Source of the DNA: Cerrena zonata
Taxonomy: Eukaryota; Basidiomycota; Agaricomycetes; Polyporales; Cerrenaceae
DNA: 64,000 bases
NCBI GenBank assembly: GCA_038087015.1
Contig: JASBNA010000028.1
Span: 186,001-250,000 of the forward strand
Direction: 5' to 3'
Positions 1 through 10,149 of this stretch are shown here, one piece after another. Made by a program: the position numbers and the translations under genes. Within the stretch, counting starts at the first letter, position 1; each line of letters starts with the position of its first letter. Below the pieces are notes generated by a model. It had not been told where the DNA came from. It searched no databases and saw only the letters and a program-made list of their open reading frames with translations.

Positions 1-2469
1 TTGTTGTTGTTGTTGAAGACTGATATTGTTTTTCGACGATTTTCTACTAAACATTCTTATTCTCTTCAATGACACCCCTGAAGATTCGTCGTTGTTTGAT
101 GCTATGGAATTTGCTTCTGAGCCTGCTTGGTCGTTCCCGTTATTGAAACCACCAAGTTGCAACCCTTTGGATTTTGGCCTTGAGTTTCTCAATTCTTCTC
201 TCAAGTGTTTATCGAATTCCCATTCGTATAATGCATACAGATGGAGTAACGAATTTAATAATATTCTTGAAGCATAGAAACGATCGTCGGGAGTGACCTT
301 AACTTTTTGATTCTTTTTATTTGCGATATTATCAGGATGATTGAAATCAAGGAAAGGGTACTGTGAAATTAATTCGTCATAATAAATTTCAAGATTATTG
401 AAGGAAGTTTCTTTTAATGTTACAAACAATTTCCCTGACTTGATTTCAACTTCACACCAATTGTTTAAAGTATCGGTGGTTTGATACTCTTGAAAAATGA
501 TCTCCATTTCTTTAAATTTTTTCTCTAATAAATCCTTTGACATCGGCTTATTATTAATTGATGTGTTAAAAGTTTTTATTTCTTTGCAAATGAATATATC
601 CCATATTTTAATATCCCCATTCAAATATAAAACCAACATCCATCTTTTATTATTGAACATTTTTTTCGAAATGATACTTTTTGGAGTTAATTCGAATTGA
701 TCAATAGGCGTCTTATTGAATGGGATTATCTCAACTTGTTGAGTTGGAATTGGATTCAATAAAATTTCAATTGGAGTTTCATCAATTCTTGGATTTTGAT
801 TCGCCTTTTGACATAATTCTTTTTTGAATGTATTTACAAACTCCATTGAAGGTCCACCTCCGTTGATATTCAAAAACATTGAGTTATATTCATTATGATC
901 ATTGGCAGAACTTTCCAAGTCTTTATCAACTTCACCGTGAGAGAATACAGTAGCACCACCTGCGCCACCAGATAACGACGATTGAATATCGAAATTATTA
1001 GTATCCATTGATAAATGACTTACAATATCATAAAAATCGGAATTCAAATCATTTGTATCGGAGACAGCTGCAGTGGTACCATCGATCAATCCAGTTGCCA
1101 CAAATTCATCATTATCATGATGATTAATGGAATAATCTAAATATGATCTCAAATATTGATAACGGGAAAGCTGATCAGTGTTTGGGACATGATAACGATT
1201 CAAGGAAGAATAAGTCAGGGCAAACAAAGAAGTCTCCTTAACTTTATCTTGATATTGAGATTCGATACATAAGGATAATATTGGATAATCATTTTTAGCA
1301 ATCAAAGTAGAAATACCTAATTTTTCATCAACTGCAGAAGTATCGGTCAGATTGAAAAAATCATTATTTGAAAATAAGTCATTATTAACATTTGTAGAAA
1401 GGTAAGATAAATCAGTTTTAACTATATTTCCTGATTTGTCACCAGAATAAAAAACTTTGAAGTCTTCAGTAGAAGTAAGACTCCAAACCGCAGAATCATG
1501 TACTTCGAAATTTTTATAAACTTTAAAATTACGTAAATCCCATAATTTCAAAGTAGTATCTGAGGATCCGCTTAGGATGAAATTATCATTCATAAGCAAA
1601 CAACGAACGTTATCTTGGTGACCTATAAGTTTACGGATAAGATGACTGTTACTAGATTGACTAGCACGTTTATCATATAGGTTGATAGTATTATTTGGAC
1701 CACCAGTACCAATCAAGTTGGAATTATTATTTGAAAGAGAGTAAACTGAAGAAGGGAGTGAGGTATTACTAGCAACGTTTTGAAATTCATCGATTGGCTT
1801 TAAAAGATTAAGATCCCAAATCACAATTCGCCCATCTAAACCACCACTGACAATTTGGTTATCTTGTTCTATATAGGAAAGTTTTTTAACGTAATCAGTA
1901 TGGACATTGGGGAACCGGTGAATCACCCCATTATTTTGGTCAGAATTCAAACTAGTCATACTATTTTCTAAACTAGAAGGAGAAGAAGTTAAATCAATTA
2001 ACTTGAGCGAAAGATCTGACGAACAAGAAACCAATTGTTGATCATTATTCACTAATCTCAAATCATTGATCCAATCGAAGTGGATGTTGTAATTGTTAGT
2101 TTGTTGAGATTCGTATTTGAGATATGGAGCATCATAAGGTAGAGGATTTGAACTAATCGAAGTTTCTAGTTTCAATACTTTTTCGTCAATATCTTGATCA
2201 ATTTCCCCAGTATTCGGATCATTACTATAAACATAGTTATCATTGAATTCAAATTGATCATCACTTTGAATATCTGAGTCAAGTCGTTGAGGAACTGGAT
2301 TCAATATACCATTTTCGGGATTCCACTCCTTCACCGTTCCGTCTCTACCTCCAGTATACAATTTTTGAAAATGACGACTGAACTGAATAGCATTAATCGG
2401 GAGAATGTGATTCTCACTGGTGTTATCATCACCCAACACATAGCTTATACCTTTCCTTATCTTGGACAT
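1..2469 (-). CDS. DUF1: WDR48/Duf1-like WD40 protein, 3' end outside window
   Basis: Reading leftwards from ATG at 2469, the frame stays open for 823 codons to the window edge, so the C-terminus is missing. WD40 repeats are visible in the N-terminal half: GRDGTVKEWN near residue 40, a repeat ending LKLIDL near 155, VIWDL near 220 and LKLWDLR near 310. An acidic, poorly conserved insert follows, then a further block with IKIWDIF near 620. The tail ends in a Gln run. This arrangement, WD40 repeats plus a long C-terminal domain, is that of the WDR48/UAF1 family (S. cerevisiae Duf1, S. pombe Bun107), which bind ubiquitin and activate ubiquitin proteases. The deubiquitinase link is family knowledge and is not visible here. 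It is divergently transcribed from MHF1 across 369 bp. Another WD40 scaffold is possible but less likely. Confidence 0.75.
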   Translation of the reverse strand, partial: MSKIRKGISYVLGDDNTSENHILPINAIQFSRHFQKLYTGGRDGTVKEWNPENGILNPVPQRLDSDIQSDDQFEFNDNYVYSNDPNTGEIDQDIDEKVLKLETSISSNPLPYDAPYLKYESQQTNNYNIHFDWINDLRLVNNDQQLVSCSSDLSLKLIDLTSSPSSLENSMTSLNSDQNNGVIHRFPNVHTDYVKKLSYIEQDNQIVSGGLDGRIVIWDLNLLKPIDEFQNVASNTSLPSSVYSLSNNNSNLIGTGGPNNTINLYDKRASQSSNSHLIRKLIGHQDNVRCLLMNDNFILSGSSDTTLKLWDLRNFKVYKNFEVHDSAVWSLTSTEDFKVFYSGDKSGNIVKTDLSYLSTNVNNDLFSNNDFFNLTDTSAVDEKLGISTLIAKNDYPILSLCIESQYQDKVKETSLFALTYSSLNRYHVPNTDQLSRYQYLRSYLDYSINHHDNDEFVATGLIDGTTAAVSDTNDLNSDFYDIVSHLSMDTNNFDIQSSLSGGAGGATVFSHGEVDKDLESSANDHNEYNSMFLNINGGGPSMEFVNTFKKELCQKANQNPRIDETPIEILLNPIPTQQVEIIPFNKTPIDQFELTPKSIISKKMFNNKRWMLVLYLNGDIKIWDIFICKEIKTFNTSINNKPMSKDLLEKKFKEMEIIFQEYQTTDTLNNWCEVEIKSGKLFVTLKETSFNNLEIYYDELISQYPFLDFNHPDNIANKKNQKVKVTPDDRFYASRILLNSLLHLYALYEWEFDKHLREELRNSRPKSKGLQLGGFNNGNDQAGSEANSIASNNDESSGVSLKRIRMFSRKSSKNNISLQQQQQ

Positions 2470-2838
2470 GGTTCAATTAGTGATCAAGGCTTGATGAATA
2501 GTGGAGTAAAAAAGATAGGGGCTCTTTAATCAGTGAGCAAACCAACGATTGTGTTTTCTAGTGCCGACCCTTTCTCCTTGAACCAGGGACAACTTTAATC
2601 AGGCAATTCGAATCACTTGCAAAGCTCAGACCACTCTGATAACTATCTGGTGTATTTGGCACTGAGTTGGTATTGAACGGAAAGTCCAAGGGAAACGAAA
2701 CCTTTTGATCAATCTATCCACCCGTACCCCCCTGGAGCTATACACCCGTACACCAGAACTGTAGAATGATGTTTACTGGTTATAAGCAAAGAAGTGAAGA
2801 CTTTGCAATAACTTCTCTTTCTGAAGAGTAACAGAGGC
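2470..2838. other. Divergent promoter region DUF1-like / MHF1
   Basis: This 369-bp gap separates two divergently transcribed genes and holds no convincing ORF. It contains two Rap1-like motifs close together, a partial one at 2718-2730 and a full one at 2742-2756, about 80-120 bp before the MHF1 start. Confidence 0.6.
2742..2756 (+). promoter_or_regulatory. Rap1-like site
   Basis: ACACCCGTACACCAG fits the published yeast Rap1 consensus ACACCCRYACAYM. A degenerate second copy, CCACCCGTACCCC, lies 24 bp upstream at 2718-2730. Binding is inferred from the motif only. Confidence 0.45.
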
Positions 2839-3144
2839 ATGTCTGAAACGTCGGCAGAATTGAAGTCGGCCATCTACTTGATGGTGGCCAAGATGGTGGA
2901 GGAACAAACAGGCGAACTCTCGGAGTCCGATGCCGTGATCGCAAGCCCTACTTATGTTGCAGCATTGGTTGAATTGGTATACAATCAAATTGTTAATTTG
3001 GGAGAAGATTTGGAATTGTTTGCCAACCATGCCGATAGAACCACTATCAAGCCCAGTGATTTGTATATGGTGACCCGCAAGAATGAGGCCTTGACCCGAA
3101 TTCTTCAAAATTTGGAGTCTGAATTACACCAAAGAAAGAAGTAA
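2839..3144 (+). CDS. MHF1: CENP-S / Mhf1 histone-fold protein
   Basis: This 101-residue protein is almost entirely a histone fold. The stretch DLELFANHADRTTIKPSDLY (about residues 57-76) matches the second and third helices of CENP-S, where the form LEMFARHAKRTTI is typical. Family knowledge: Mhf1 pairs with Mhf2/CENP-X, supports the FANCM/Mph1 DNA-repair helicase and is part of the constitutive kinetochore network. Size equals the family norm and no intron is needed. It lies between the DUF1-like promoter and CDC6, and a 9-bp minisatellite begins about 40 bp past its stop. Confidence 0.85.
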   Translation: MSETSAELKSAIYLMVAKMVEEQTGELSESDAVIASPTYVAALVELVYNQIVNLGEDLELFANHADRTTIKPSDLYMVTRKNEALTRILQNLESELHQRKK

Positions 3145-3186
3145 GTCCTTTATCCATCGCATGCTACTTAAACCTATCAATTAGAT

Positions 3187-3294
3187 GTCATCTATGTCAT
3201 CTATATCATCTATATCATCTATATCATCTATATCATCTATATCATCTATATCATCTATACCAGGTATACCAGGTATACCATCTATACCATTTAT
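3187..3294. repeat. 9-bp minisatellite, 12 units
   Basis: Twelve exact-length 9-bp units run without a gap: two GTCATCTAT, six identical ATCATCTAT, then ACCAGGTAT twice, ACCATCTAT and ACCATTTAT. A central block of identical units flanked by variants is what replication slippage produces. It lies between the MHF1 stop and the CDC6 promoter. The minus strand is open and would read as an Asp-Asp-Ile repeat, but nothing supports translation. Confidence 0.9.
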
Positions 3295-3528
3295 ATCACC
3301 CAGGTCATACCGTATAGTGCACCGTATAGCGTACCATCGCATCCATCGCACACCATAGACCAACCACACCAGGTTTATCATGATTCAGACATCAACAGTG
3401 AAATAGAACCCTCCAGCTCGATATAATTAGGTTTCCCGATTGGGTTAAATTGGCCAGCAGTGGACGTGTTCCGTGTCTTAGTGATTCTTTTTTCAGTGAG
3501 AACTACACGAGATGAGATTTTGGTGATA

Positions 3529-3534
3529 CGCGTC
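3529..3534. promoter_or_regulatory. MluI cell-cycle box upstream of CDC6
   Basis: ACGCGT lies 75 bp before the CDC6 start codon. The MCB element is the known MBF (Mbp1-Swi6) target in late G1, and CDC6 is a classic periodic gene, so the match is biologically sensible. It is a single copy. Confidence 0.5.
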
Positions 3535-3608
3535 AGAGAAATTTTCATATATATATATCTAAGTAGTAGCAGGTCAATATATGTTCTAGGATTCATTAGC
3601 AGGTCAAG

Positions 3609-5120
3609 ATGGAATTAAGAAGAAGTAAAAGAATCAATAACGATGAATTGGTATCACCTAAGAGGACGAAAACAGTCCTCGGGTCCAATAAACAGTCGAT
3701 CAACATGCTAACTCCTCCTAGTACTCCATCCAAGGTTAGAGTGATGGAGATGGACAACCAGAAATCAGTTAAGAAAGTCAACTTACTCAGTACACCACCA
3801 GCCACTCCCACCAAGAGTCCGGCCAGACTTAATAAGACCAATGTGTATTCCAAAGCAAAAGCATTATTTCAACGGGGGTATAACGGAGACTCGGATAACA
3901 GCACTTTGATTGGACGGGTGAATGAAGGCAGTGAACTCAATAAGTTTCTTAGTGACAACATAACCAATAACACCTGTAATAGTCTTTATATTTCGGGACC
4001 ACCAGGAACTGGTAAAACTGCCCAGGTCAATTTATCATTTGCTAAACTTGACCCAAAAAACACCAAAGTGCTAAAAATCAATTGCATGACCATGACTAAA
4101 CCAGAACACATTTTCCATGAGATATATTGTGGTATAACGTACACCCATTCGGCGGACTATCATAAACGTAAGACCTTTGATGATCTTAGCCATTTACTTA
4201 CCGATAAACAATCTTACAAATCTGTTGTTATATTACTTGATGAAATGGATTATCTTATCACCAAAGATCAACAGATTTTATTTCAATTATTCAATTGTGC
4301 ATCTACTCGTAAATCCCATTTGTTTAAAACCAAATTGATTCTTATTGGTATTTCCAATGCTCTTGATCTTACTGATAAATTTTTACCCCGTCTTAAATCA
4401 AACGGTCTCAATCCTCAATCGCTTGTTTTCTTACCTTATACATCTGATCAGATTAAACAAGTGATAATTTCAAAATTGAAATCATTAATAGAAGATAAAG
4501 AAAATATGGCAGATTCTTCATTTATTCCAATCATCCATCCAGTTGCTATTCAACTTTGTTGTAAAAAAGCTGCTAGTGTCACCGGGGATTTACGTAAAAG
4601 TTTTGATATTTGTTATAAAGGGATTGAAATGGTTGAAAATTCAATTAAAACTAAAAATGATGTCAATCTTAATGAATTAACTTTTTATAACGCTCCAAAA
4701 GTAACAATTAGTAATATTGCTTCCATTTGCACTTCTTCATTTGGTGCTGGCTCAATGACAAAGTTAAACAATTTAAATCTTTTCCAAAAAGCAGTTTTAT
4801 CTACTTTAATGAATCTTCAAGCCCGTCAAGTATCCCCTTCTCCATTTAACAGAAAAGACTTCAACGTTAACTCTTTTTACGACTTTTACCTCAAACACAT
4901 GGAAAAAGCAGTTGGTAACCTCCTTGGAATTTGTAAAAAAGGTGAATTCCTAGAAATTATTAGTACTTTAGAGGCCAACTCGGTCATTGTATTGAGTAAT
5001 ACTGGCTCTAACATTGAACTTGGTAATAGAATTATCAAATCCAATGTCCCTTGGGACGATATCGAGAAAAGTATTGGCGAAATAGGCGTCTTGAAAAAAC
5101 TACTTCATTATAAATATTAA
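3609..5120 (+). CDS. CDC6: Cdc6 pre-replicative complex AAA+ ATPase
   Basis: The 503-residue protein carries an AAA+ core with Walker A GPPGTGKT at 130-137 and Walker B LLDEMD at 209-214, followed by a sensor region and a C-terminal winged-helix segment. The N-terminal 75 residues are basic and hold clustered CDK-type sites (TPPSTP at 35-40, STPPATPTKSP at 61-71), as expected for Cdc6, whose phosphorylation triggers SCF-Cdc4 destruction. Family role: it loads Mcm2-7 onto ORC-bound origins. Orc1 would be much longer and carry a BAH domain. The ATG at 3609 is the first in frame, and an MCB box stands 75 bp upstream. Confidence 0.93.
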   Translation: MELRRSKRINNDELVSPKRTKTVLGSNKQSINMLTPPSTPSKVRVMEMDNQKSVKKVNLLSTPPATPTKSPARLNKTNVYSKAKALFQRGYNGDSDNSTLIGRVNEGSELNKFLSDNITNNTCNSLYISGPPGTGKTAQVNLSFAKLDPKNTKVLKINCMTMTKPEHIFHEIYCGITYTHSADYHKRKTFDDLSHLLTDKQSYKSVVILLDEMDYLITKDQQILFQLFNCASTRKSHLFKTKLILIGISNALDLTDKFLPRLKSNGLNPQSLVFLPYTSDQIKQVIISKLKSLIEDKENMADSSFIPIIHPVAIQLCCKKAASVTGDLRKSFDICYKGIEMVENSIKTKNDVNLNELTFYNAPKVTISNIASICTSSFGAGSMTKLNNLNLFQKAVLSTLMNLQARQVSPSPFNRKDFNVNSFYDFYLKHMEKAVGNLLGICKKGEFLEIISTLEANSVIVLSNTGSNIELGNRIIKSNVPWDDIEKSIGEIGVLKKLLHYKY

Positions 5121-5764
5121 TCTTTGCATTCTTTAGCATTTACATAGCATGGTCTTTGATAGACCCTAATAAATTCTTTGATAGAACCATTCATTCGTAA
5201 CTCTCCAACCTCATTCCGACCTCAACACAAGTCGACACTAAGCTCTGACACAAGTCAACGCCAAGCCCATACCATAAGTCAACTCTATAACTCACCACAC
5301 ACGTTAATGCTTTAAGTAATTCTTATTTGGTAGTTTTGCAAGCACAAAATTTTCACAGAGGAAAAAAAAAAAACGCACTCAAAAACCCATTTTTTTTGTA
5401 AAAGAAGAATAGAAAAAATTTTAAATATAATAAAAACCTTTAACATCGACAGATATTCTTAGTATTCAAGCTTGGCTAACACCATCAATCCATCTCCAAG
5501 CTACTGACTCAGTGAAACGCGCCTTGCTTGTACATATATCGGTGTGGTTAGAAATTGTCGAGTGTTTCCCTACAGTTTTTCATATTGATAGTATCAGAAG
5601 TTTTCAAAGCAAAAGAAGAAATCTGAGTTTCATTCGTTGTGTCTTGGTAATTAATAGTTCAAACGGCTCAAGCCATTCATCTTAAAGCCCAGGATATGTT
5701 ATTATAAGTTTGTTTACCAAGATTTTAGTTTCTATACCCATAAGATTGAATTAATAAACTGATC
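5121..5764. other. CDC6-SNT1 intergenic region
   Basis: A 644-bp gap with no convincing gene. It holds A/T-rich tracts around 5360-5440 and probably a long SNT1 leader. A three-codon upstream ORF (ATG at 5696, stop 5705-5707) sits 58 bp before the SNT1 start and might damp translation. Confidence 0.5.
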
Positions 5765-8700
5765 ATGTCCTCTTCTGGCTCAAGAGGTCCTCCTATAAGT
5801 AGGTACTCCGAAAGGAAAGACTACGAATACTCCGGTAAACCAAGACGGAAAAATTTCTATCCATCGTCATCAAGACGTGACTATACAAAGCCAGACCCAA
5901 ATAACCCTCAGTCAAATCTATATCAAAAGCAAACGATACTCCTTTAGGAAGCGGCTCTTCCAATGATTCTCACTATTCCACTTCTCGCTCAAGGTACTCC
6001 TCAGGCCATGTAGGTGCAGCTTCGGGTCCTGGATCCTCATCTCTTTCAGCCTCAGGTCCTGGCTCGGGTTCCGGCTCAAACACCTCTTATAACTCTTATG
6101 GAGGGTCTAATGGTAAGTCTCAGTATTCTTATAGTGATTCCTTTTCCAGAAAGAGTAAACCTTATTCCTCCGATTTAAACTCAAGTACTAAATCTTCTTC
6201 AAATTCTTATAATCCAAATATACCGAGTGGTGGATCTAATTTTAAATATGATTTTTATTCTCCGTTTGATTCCAATGGTTCTTCAAACCCAAATAGTCTT
6301 TCAGGCTCAGGTGGTCCAAGTAAATGGAAAGGCTCATATGGATCCTCAAGACCCCCCTTGTCAGCTGCCAATCGTACCTCACTCTCTGGTTCGGTTGGTT
6401 CAAGGGCCTACTCGGCAAAAGACCGGGCTAGAGGTTCATCACTACTAAAGAGTGTCAATAATAGTAAAAGAGGGTGCCGGTGATACTTATTATCCTTCGA
6501 GAAATTCATACTCAAGTCTAAGTAATAGCGGTCCAGCTACAGGTGCAAATACATCCGCGGGAATGAAATCTGTTGATAGATATTCAAGTAAAAACAGATT
6601 CAATAATAATCGTAATTTCCCAATAGATGACCATTCATCCCATCAAAGAAGCTCGTTTTATCCAAGCCGTAATAATTTAATCAATTCTCCATCTTCAAAA
6701 CCAAGAAGGCTGTATGAATCATACCATTCCAATCAAAAGTATAAAAGCCCTCCGGATTCTTCCTCGTCTTCAGCTTTTAGATATTCGACAAGAAACGATT
6801 CTTTAACTGATTTAAAAAATTCAGATGATGAGTCAAAGGGCACGGCAGATATAAGTCGTGATAGTGACATTGATAATGATGATGACAATGACCATGAAAA
6901 TGATCATAGACGAGACCATCAAAGCGAAAATGAACATGACCATGAACATGAACATGAACATGAACATGAACATGAGCATGAACATGACCATGAACATGAG
7001 CATGAACATGACCATGAACATGAACATGAACATGAACATGAGCATGAACATGAGCATGAACATGAGCATCTGAATATTCATGACGATGATAACGATGATG
7101 ATAATGATGAAGACAATGACATAGAAAACGAAGATGATGATATAAACGACGATGAAGAAGAAGATGACGAGAGAATACTAGACCCTCTTAAAGAAAGCCC
7201 AGAAGTTAAAAGACCTTCGATCAACGATCCGGTGGAGCAAACTAGGTTCGATGAAAAAATTCTTGAAGAAGACGTGAAACCATCTCCAAATATTCCAGTC
7301 GAATCGAAAGTGGAAGAAATGGAAAATCAGCAAGTTGACGAACCTGATTATTGCAAATTTCCATTAGGCAAAATTGAAACCCAATTTAATGAACTAAAGG
7401 ATGAATTTGAACTGCTCATTAAGAATGAAGGAAGAGTTAATAATCACACAAAATATTCTTTGTTAAAACCCATTGAAGATTTATACGATTATCCATTCTT
7501 TTCCAAAAATTTTAATCACTTTTTCAAAAATAGAGATAAGATTATTGCAAGATTCATCACTTTTAATAAGACACAACAAAGAAAAAAACTCACTTTATGG
7601 AACACCTATCAAAAAGATTTGGACGAATGGGAAATAACTAGAGAGAAGATCGATCAACAACTCAAGATTATTCATCCCCCAGACGACGACTCCAAGAAAG
7701 AATTAGAAGCTATAAATATCAGGCTCAAAAATCAAGATCAAATTTCTGAAGCCCCAACTCCCGATCAGGGCCATGGTGCTGCTTCTGGTGGACGCAGGAG
7801 CCGTAGACATGGTGATTTAGTCACCACTGAGGCCGAATTTGAAGAGATTTTGAAAACTTTGGGAAAGCAAGACCAAGAAGATCCGTTAGTAAAAGCGAAC
7901 AGCGTTGCAGCTAGAATTCCCGATTTGATAATTGACCCAGTTCAGAGAGATTTGTTCAAATTTATGGACTCTAACAATATAGTTAAAGATCGCCCTAAAT
8001 GGAGTGAACGTGTGAAAACTGACTTTCAAAATAATTTCTCCGAAAGAGAGCAACAGCTATTCGAAGAAGGCTTTTGTCGTTATCCTAAAAGATTTGGTGC
8101 AATTTCGAGATATATGGGTGGCTTAAGAACAATTGAAGAATGTGTCGTTCATTACTATATAACCAAAAAGGAGGTTAATTACAAGTATTTGGTTGCTCAG
8201 TTCAAGAAAAAGTCTACAAAGAAGACAGGTCGTCGTGGTAAGACTTCTAGATCTAAAAATACATCTACTAATAATACACCAGTATCCACACCTACTACCG
8301 AAGCAAATAAGCAACTTGAAAAGGATACAATTAAGCCAGTCGTCTATGATGAACATGTTGATCAAGCAATAAGCGCACCCGATGGTAACGTCAAAGTCAA
8401 TGAGGAATCGACTGCTCTCAAGCCTCCTGCTAATATCAAGGGAGAGCTTGAGCTTGATAATGAAGCTGTTTATTCTCAAACAGGCAGAAGAAAGCGGAGT
8501 GCAGCACCATCCTTCGATGAACAAGCTAAGAAAGAAAAAGCTAGAGAAAAGCAGAAGGAAGCTTCAAGTGCTCCGGATGCGCAAGCCTCTAAACGTAAAA
8601 GAAGAAAGAAGGAGGAAATAATTACTGAAAAACAAGAACAGGAGCACCATCAGGATAATAACACTTCAGTTGAACAAAACATCACTCCTCAAAATAATCA

Positions 8701-9882
8701 AAATCCACAAACAATTTTCCAAGCCGTTCCAGATCAACTTTCCGATACCACAATAAATGTTCAACATGAAGATGATAATGGTAAACGAAAGACAATATCT
8801 AGTTATTGGAGTATTACCGAAGCTAATCAATTTCCATCGTTATTGATGGAATTCGGTACCAAATGGACCAACATTGCCGATAAGCTTGCCAGTAAAACTG
8901 CTACAATGGTGAGAAACTACTATCAAAGAAATGCTGAAAAAAATGGGTGGACCTCAATTGCCGAACAAGCTGATGTTAGATTGGCTGCTAAGTATTATGC
9001 AGTAGTCAATAATCCATCGGGTCAAATTGCACCAAAGATGGAAGAATCTGCACCTCTCGTGGGGTCTCAAATGATGAAATCATCGAATTCAAGTCAAAAT
9101 TCAATAATAAATTCCCATTCCCAATCCCAATCTCAAAATGGTACTCCTCCAATCAGAAATCTTCTATCTACGATTCGCAAGTAGATGCTACTAAGGATTC
9201 AGTACCTGGGGCTTACCCATATCCAGCAACTATTCCTCAACAACACCAACAATTGTACCATAGAGTCGATTCAGTTCCCTATGCGTCTATGGGTACTTTC
9301 CAACACTCATCGATTCCGTTACCTGGTAGAGGTATGTTCAACCAAGGAAGTTCGGGTGTTGGTTTCCATCCTCAACCAAATGGAAATGCTCCCTTAGGTC
9401 CTCCGTTCCCCAAGTCTGCTTCAATGGCACCATCCATAAGCTCTTTATTGGTAGACCAACCTGGTGCCATGCAACATTCCACTCACCCCATAAATCCGCA
9501 ACCAATCACAATCCCAGCACCAGTCCAAACACAAGGAACTCAATTGCCAATGCTACACCCTATCCCAAATCCAAGTGCCCAGGAACTGCGCAGGTTACCA
9601 CCTCTCACCGGAATCCAGGACACCAATAGTGGGAATTTAGGACACAAATCTTCAATAATGAGCTTGCTCAACTCTGATTCCAGTCCCGCAAAACCTCCCA
9701 CTGAATCAAAACCAGAATCGTCAAAGCCTGCTAAGGCAAGCTTGAATTCTTTATTGAATGCTCCAACGTCTCCAGCCTCCCCCAAGCTACCTCCTGTAGC
9801 CAAAACCGTTCGGTCCAATCCCATAAGTGCGTTGCTTTCATCCAACGACCAGCCTACAACTGAAAGCACCGACAGACCTTGA
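5765..9882 (+). CDS. SNT1: Snt1, SANT-domain scaffold of the Set3 deacetylase complex (three frame breaks)
   Basis: Two SANT domains identify the protein. The first lies at about 8035-8175 (GFCRYPKRFGAISRYMGGLR, then EECVVHYY), the second at about 8800-8950 (SYWSITEANQFPSLLMEFG, then KTATMVRNYYQRNA). Both match Snt1/SMRT-NCoR relatives, and the C-terminal ISALL motif also fits. Snt1 scaffolds the Set3C histone deacetylase complex. The reading frame changes three times: minus one near A-run 5931-5933, plus one near A-run 6466-6469, minus one near A-run 9157-9159. Correcting one A at each would give about 1372 residues, close to the yeast protein. All three lie in short A homopolymers, so sequencing error is more likely than a pseudogene. 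A Ser/Gly-rich N-terminus and a His-Glu repeat are unusual. Confidence 0.85.
6932..7069 (+). repeat. Hexanucleotide repeat coding for (Glu/Asp-His)23 in SNT1
   Basis: Twenty-three consecutive six-base units, mostly GAACAT with GAGCAT and GACCAT variants, encode 23 acidic-His dipeptides. The array lies in the acidic linker before the first SANT domain. Third-position variation is only G/A or C, and indels would be whole dipeptides, so slippage would keep frame. Confidence 0.95.
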
Positions 9883-9979
9883 TACCGTCTTCCCACTTAT
9901 CACTTCTCTACCTGTATAACATGTTTATATCCTTTGATTCTTCAATTTGTATTATAATACCATAATTTATCACTAACAA

Positions 9980-9993
9980 AACCTGTACACCAG
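9980..9993 (+). promoter_or_regulatory. Rap1-like site (variant)
   Basis: AACCTGTACACCAG lies in the 267-bp gap between the SNT1 stop and MRPS9. One base departs from the common core (CCTG for CCCG). Confidence 0.25.
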
Positions 9994-10149
9994 AGATTAT
10001 ATAATCAATTTTGGGAATTCTGAGAAAAGTCGTGCGATACGTAATTTGATTTTTTTTTTTTTCGAAAAACATTGAGCTACTGAAAAAAAAAATGAAGTAT
10101 TTTAATATGGAGATATAATCTACAAAGCTTAGTGTTATACCCAGAGCAT

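Noticed and set aside
2773..3108. Minus-strand 111-codon frame
   Set aside because: It overlaps MHF1, whose plus-strand product is a clear histone fold.
3181..3381. Minus-strand frame with Asp-Asp-Ile repeats
   Set aside because: It is the 9-bp minisatellite read in one frame; no start context or similarity.
5765..6480. An intron in SNT1 instead of frame breaks
   Set aside because: No GTATGT-type donor or TACTAAC-type branch lies in the right place, and the intermediate frame is protein-like throughout.
6833..7081. Open frames of Met-rich repeats on both strands over the SNT1 repeat
   Set aside because: They are only other readings of the GAACAT repeat that codes for Glu-His within SNT1.
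10132..10149. GTG as the MRPS9 start
   Set aside because: The nearby ATG at 10150 is better and yields a proper presequence. Near-cognate starts (GTG, TTG) were likewise rejected for AXL2, PDB1, RRG9, MFG1, MGS1, the CBS-PB1 gene and the ZIP2-like gene.
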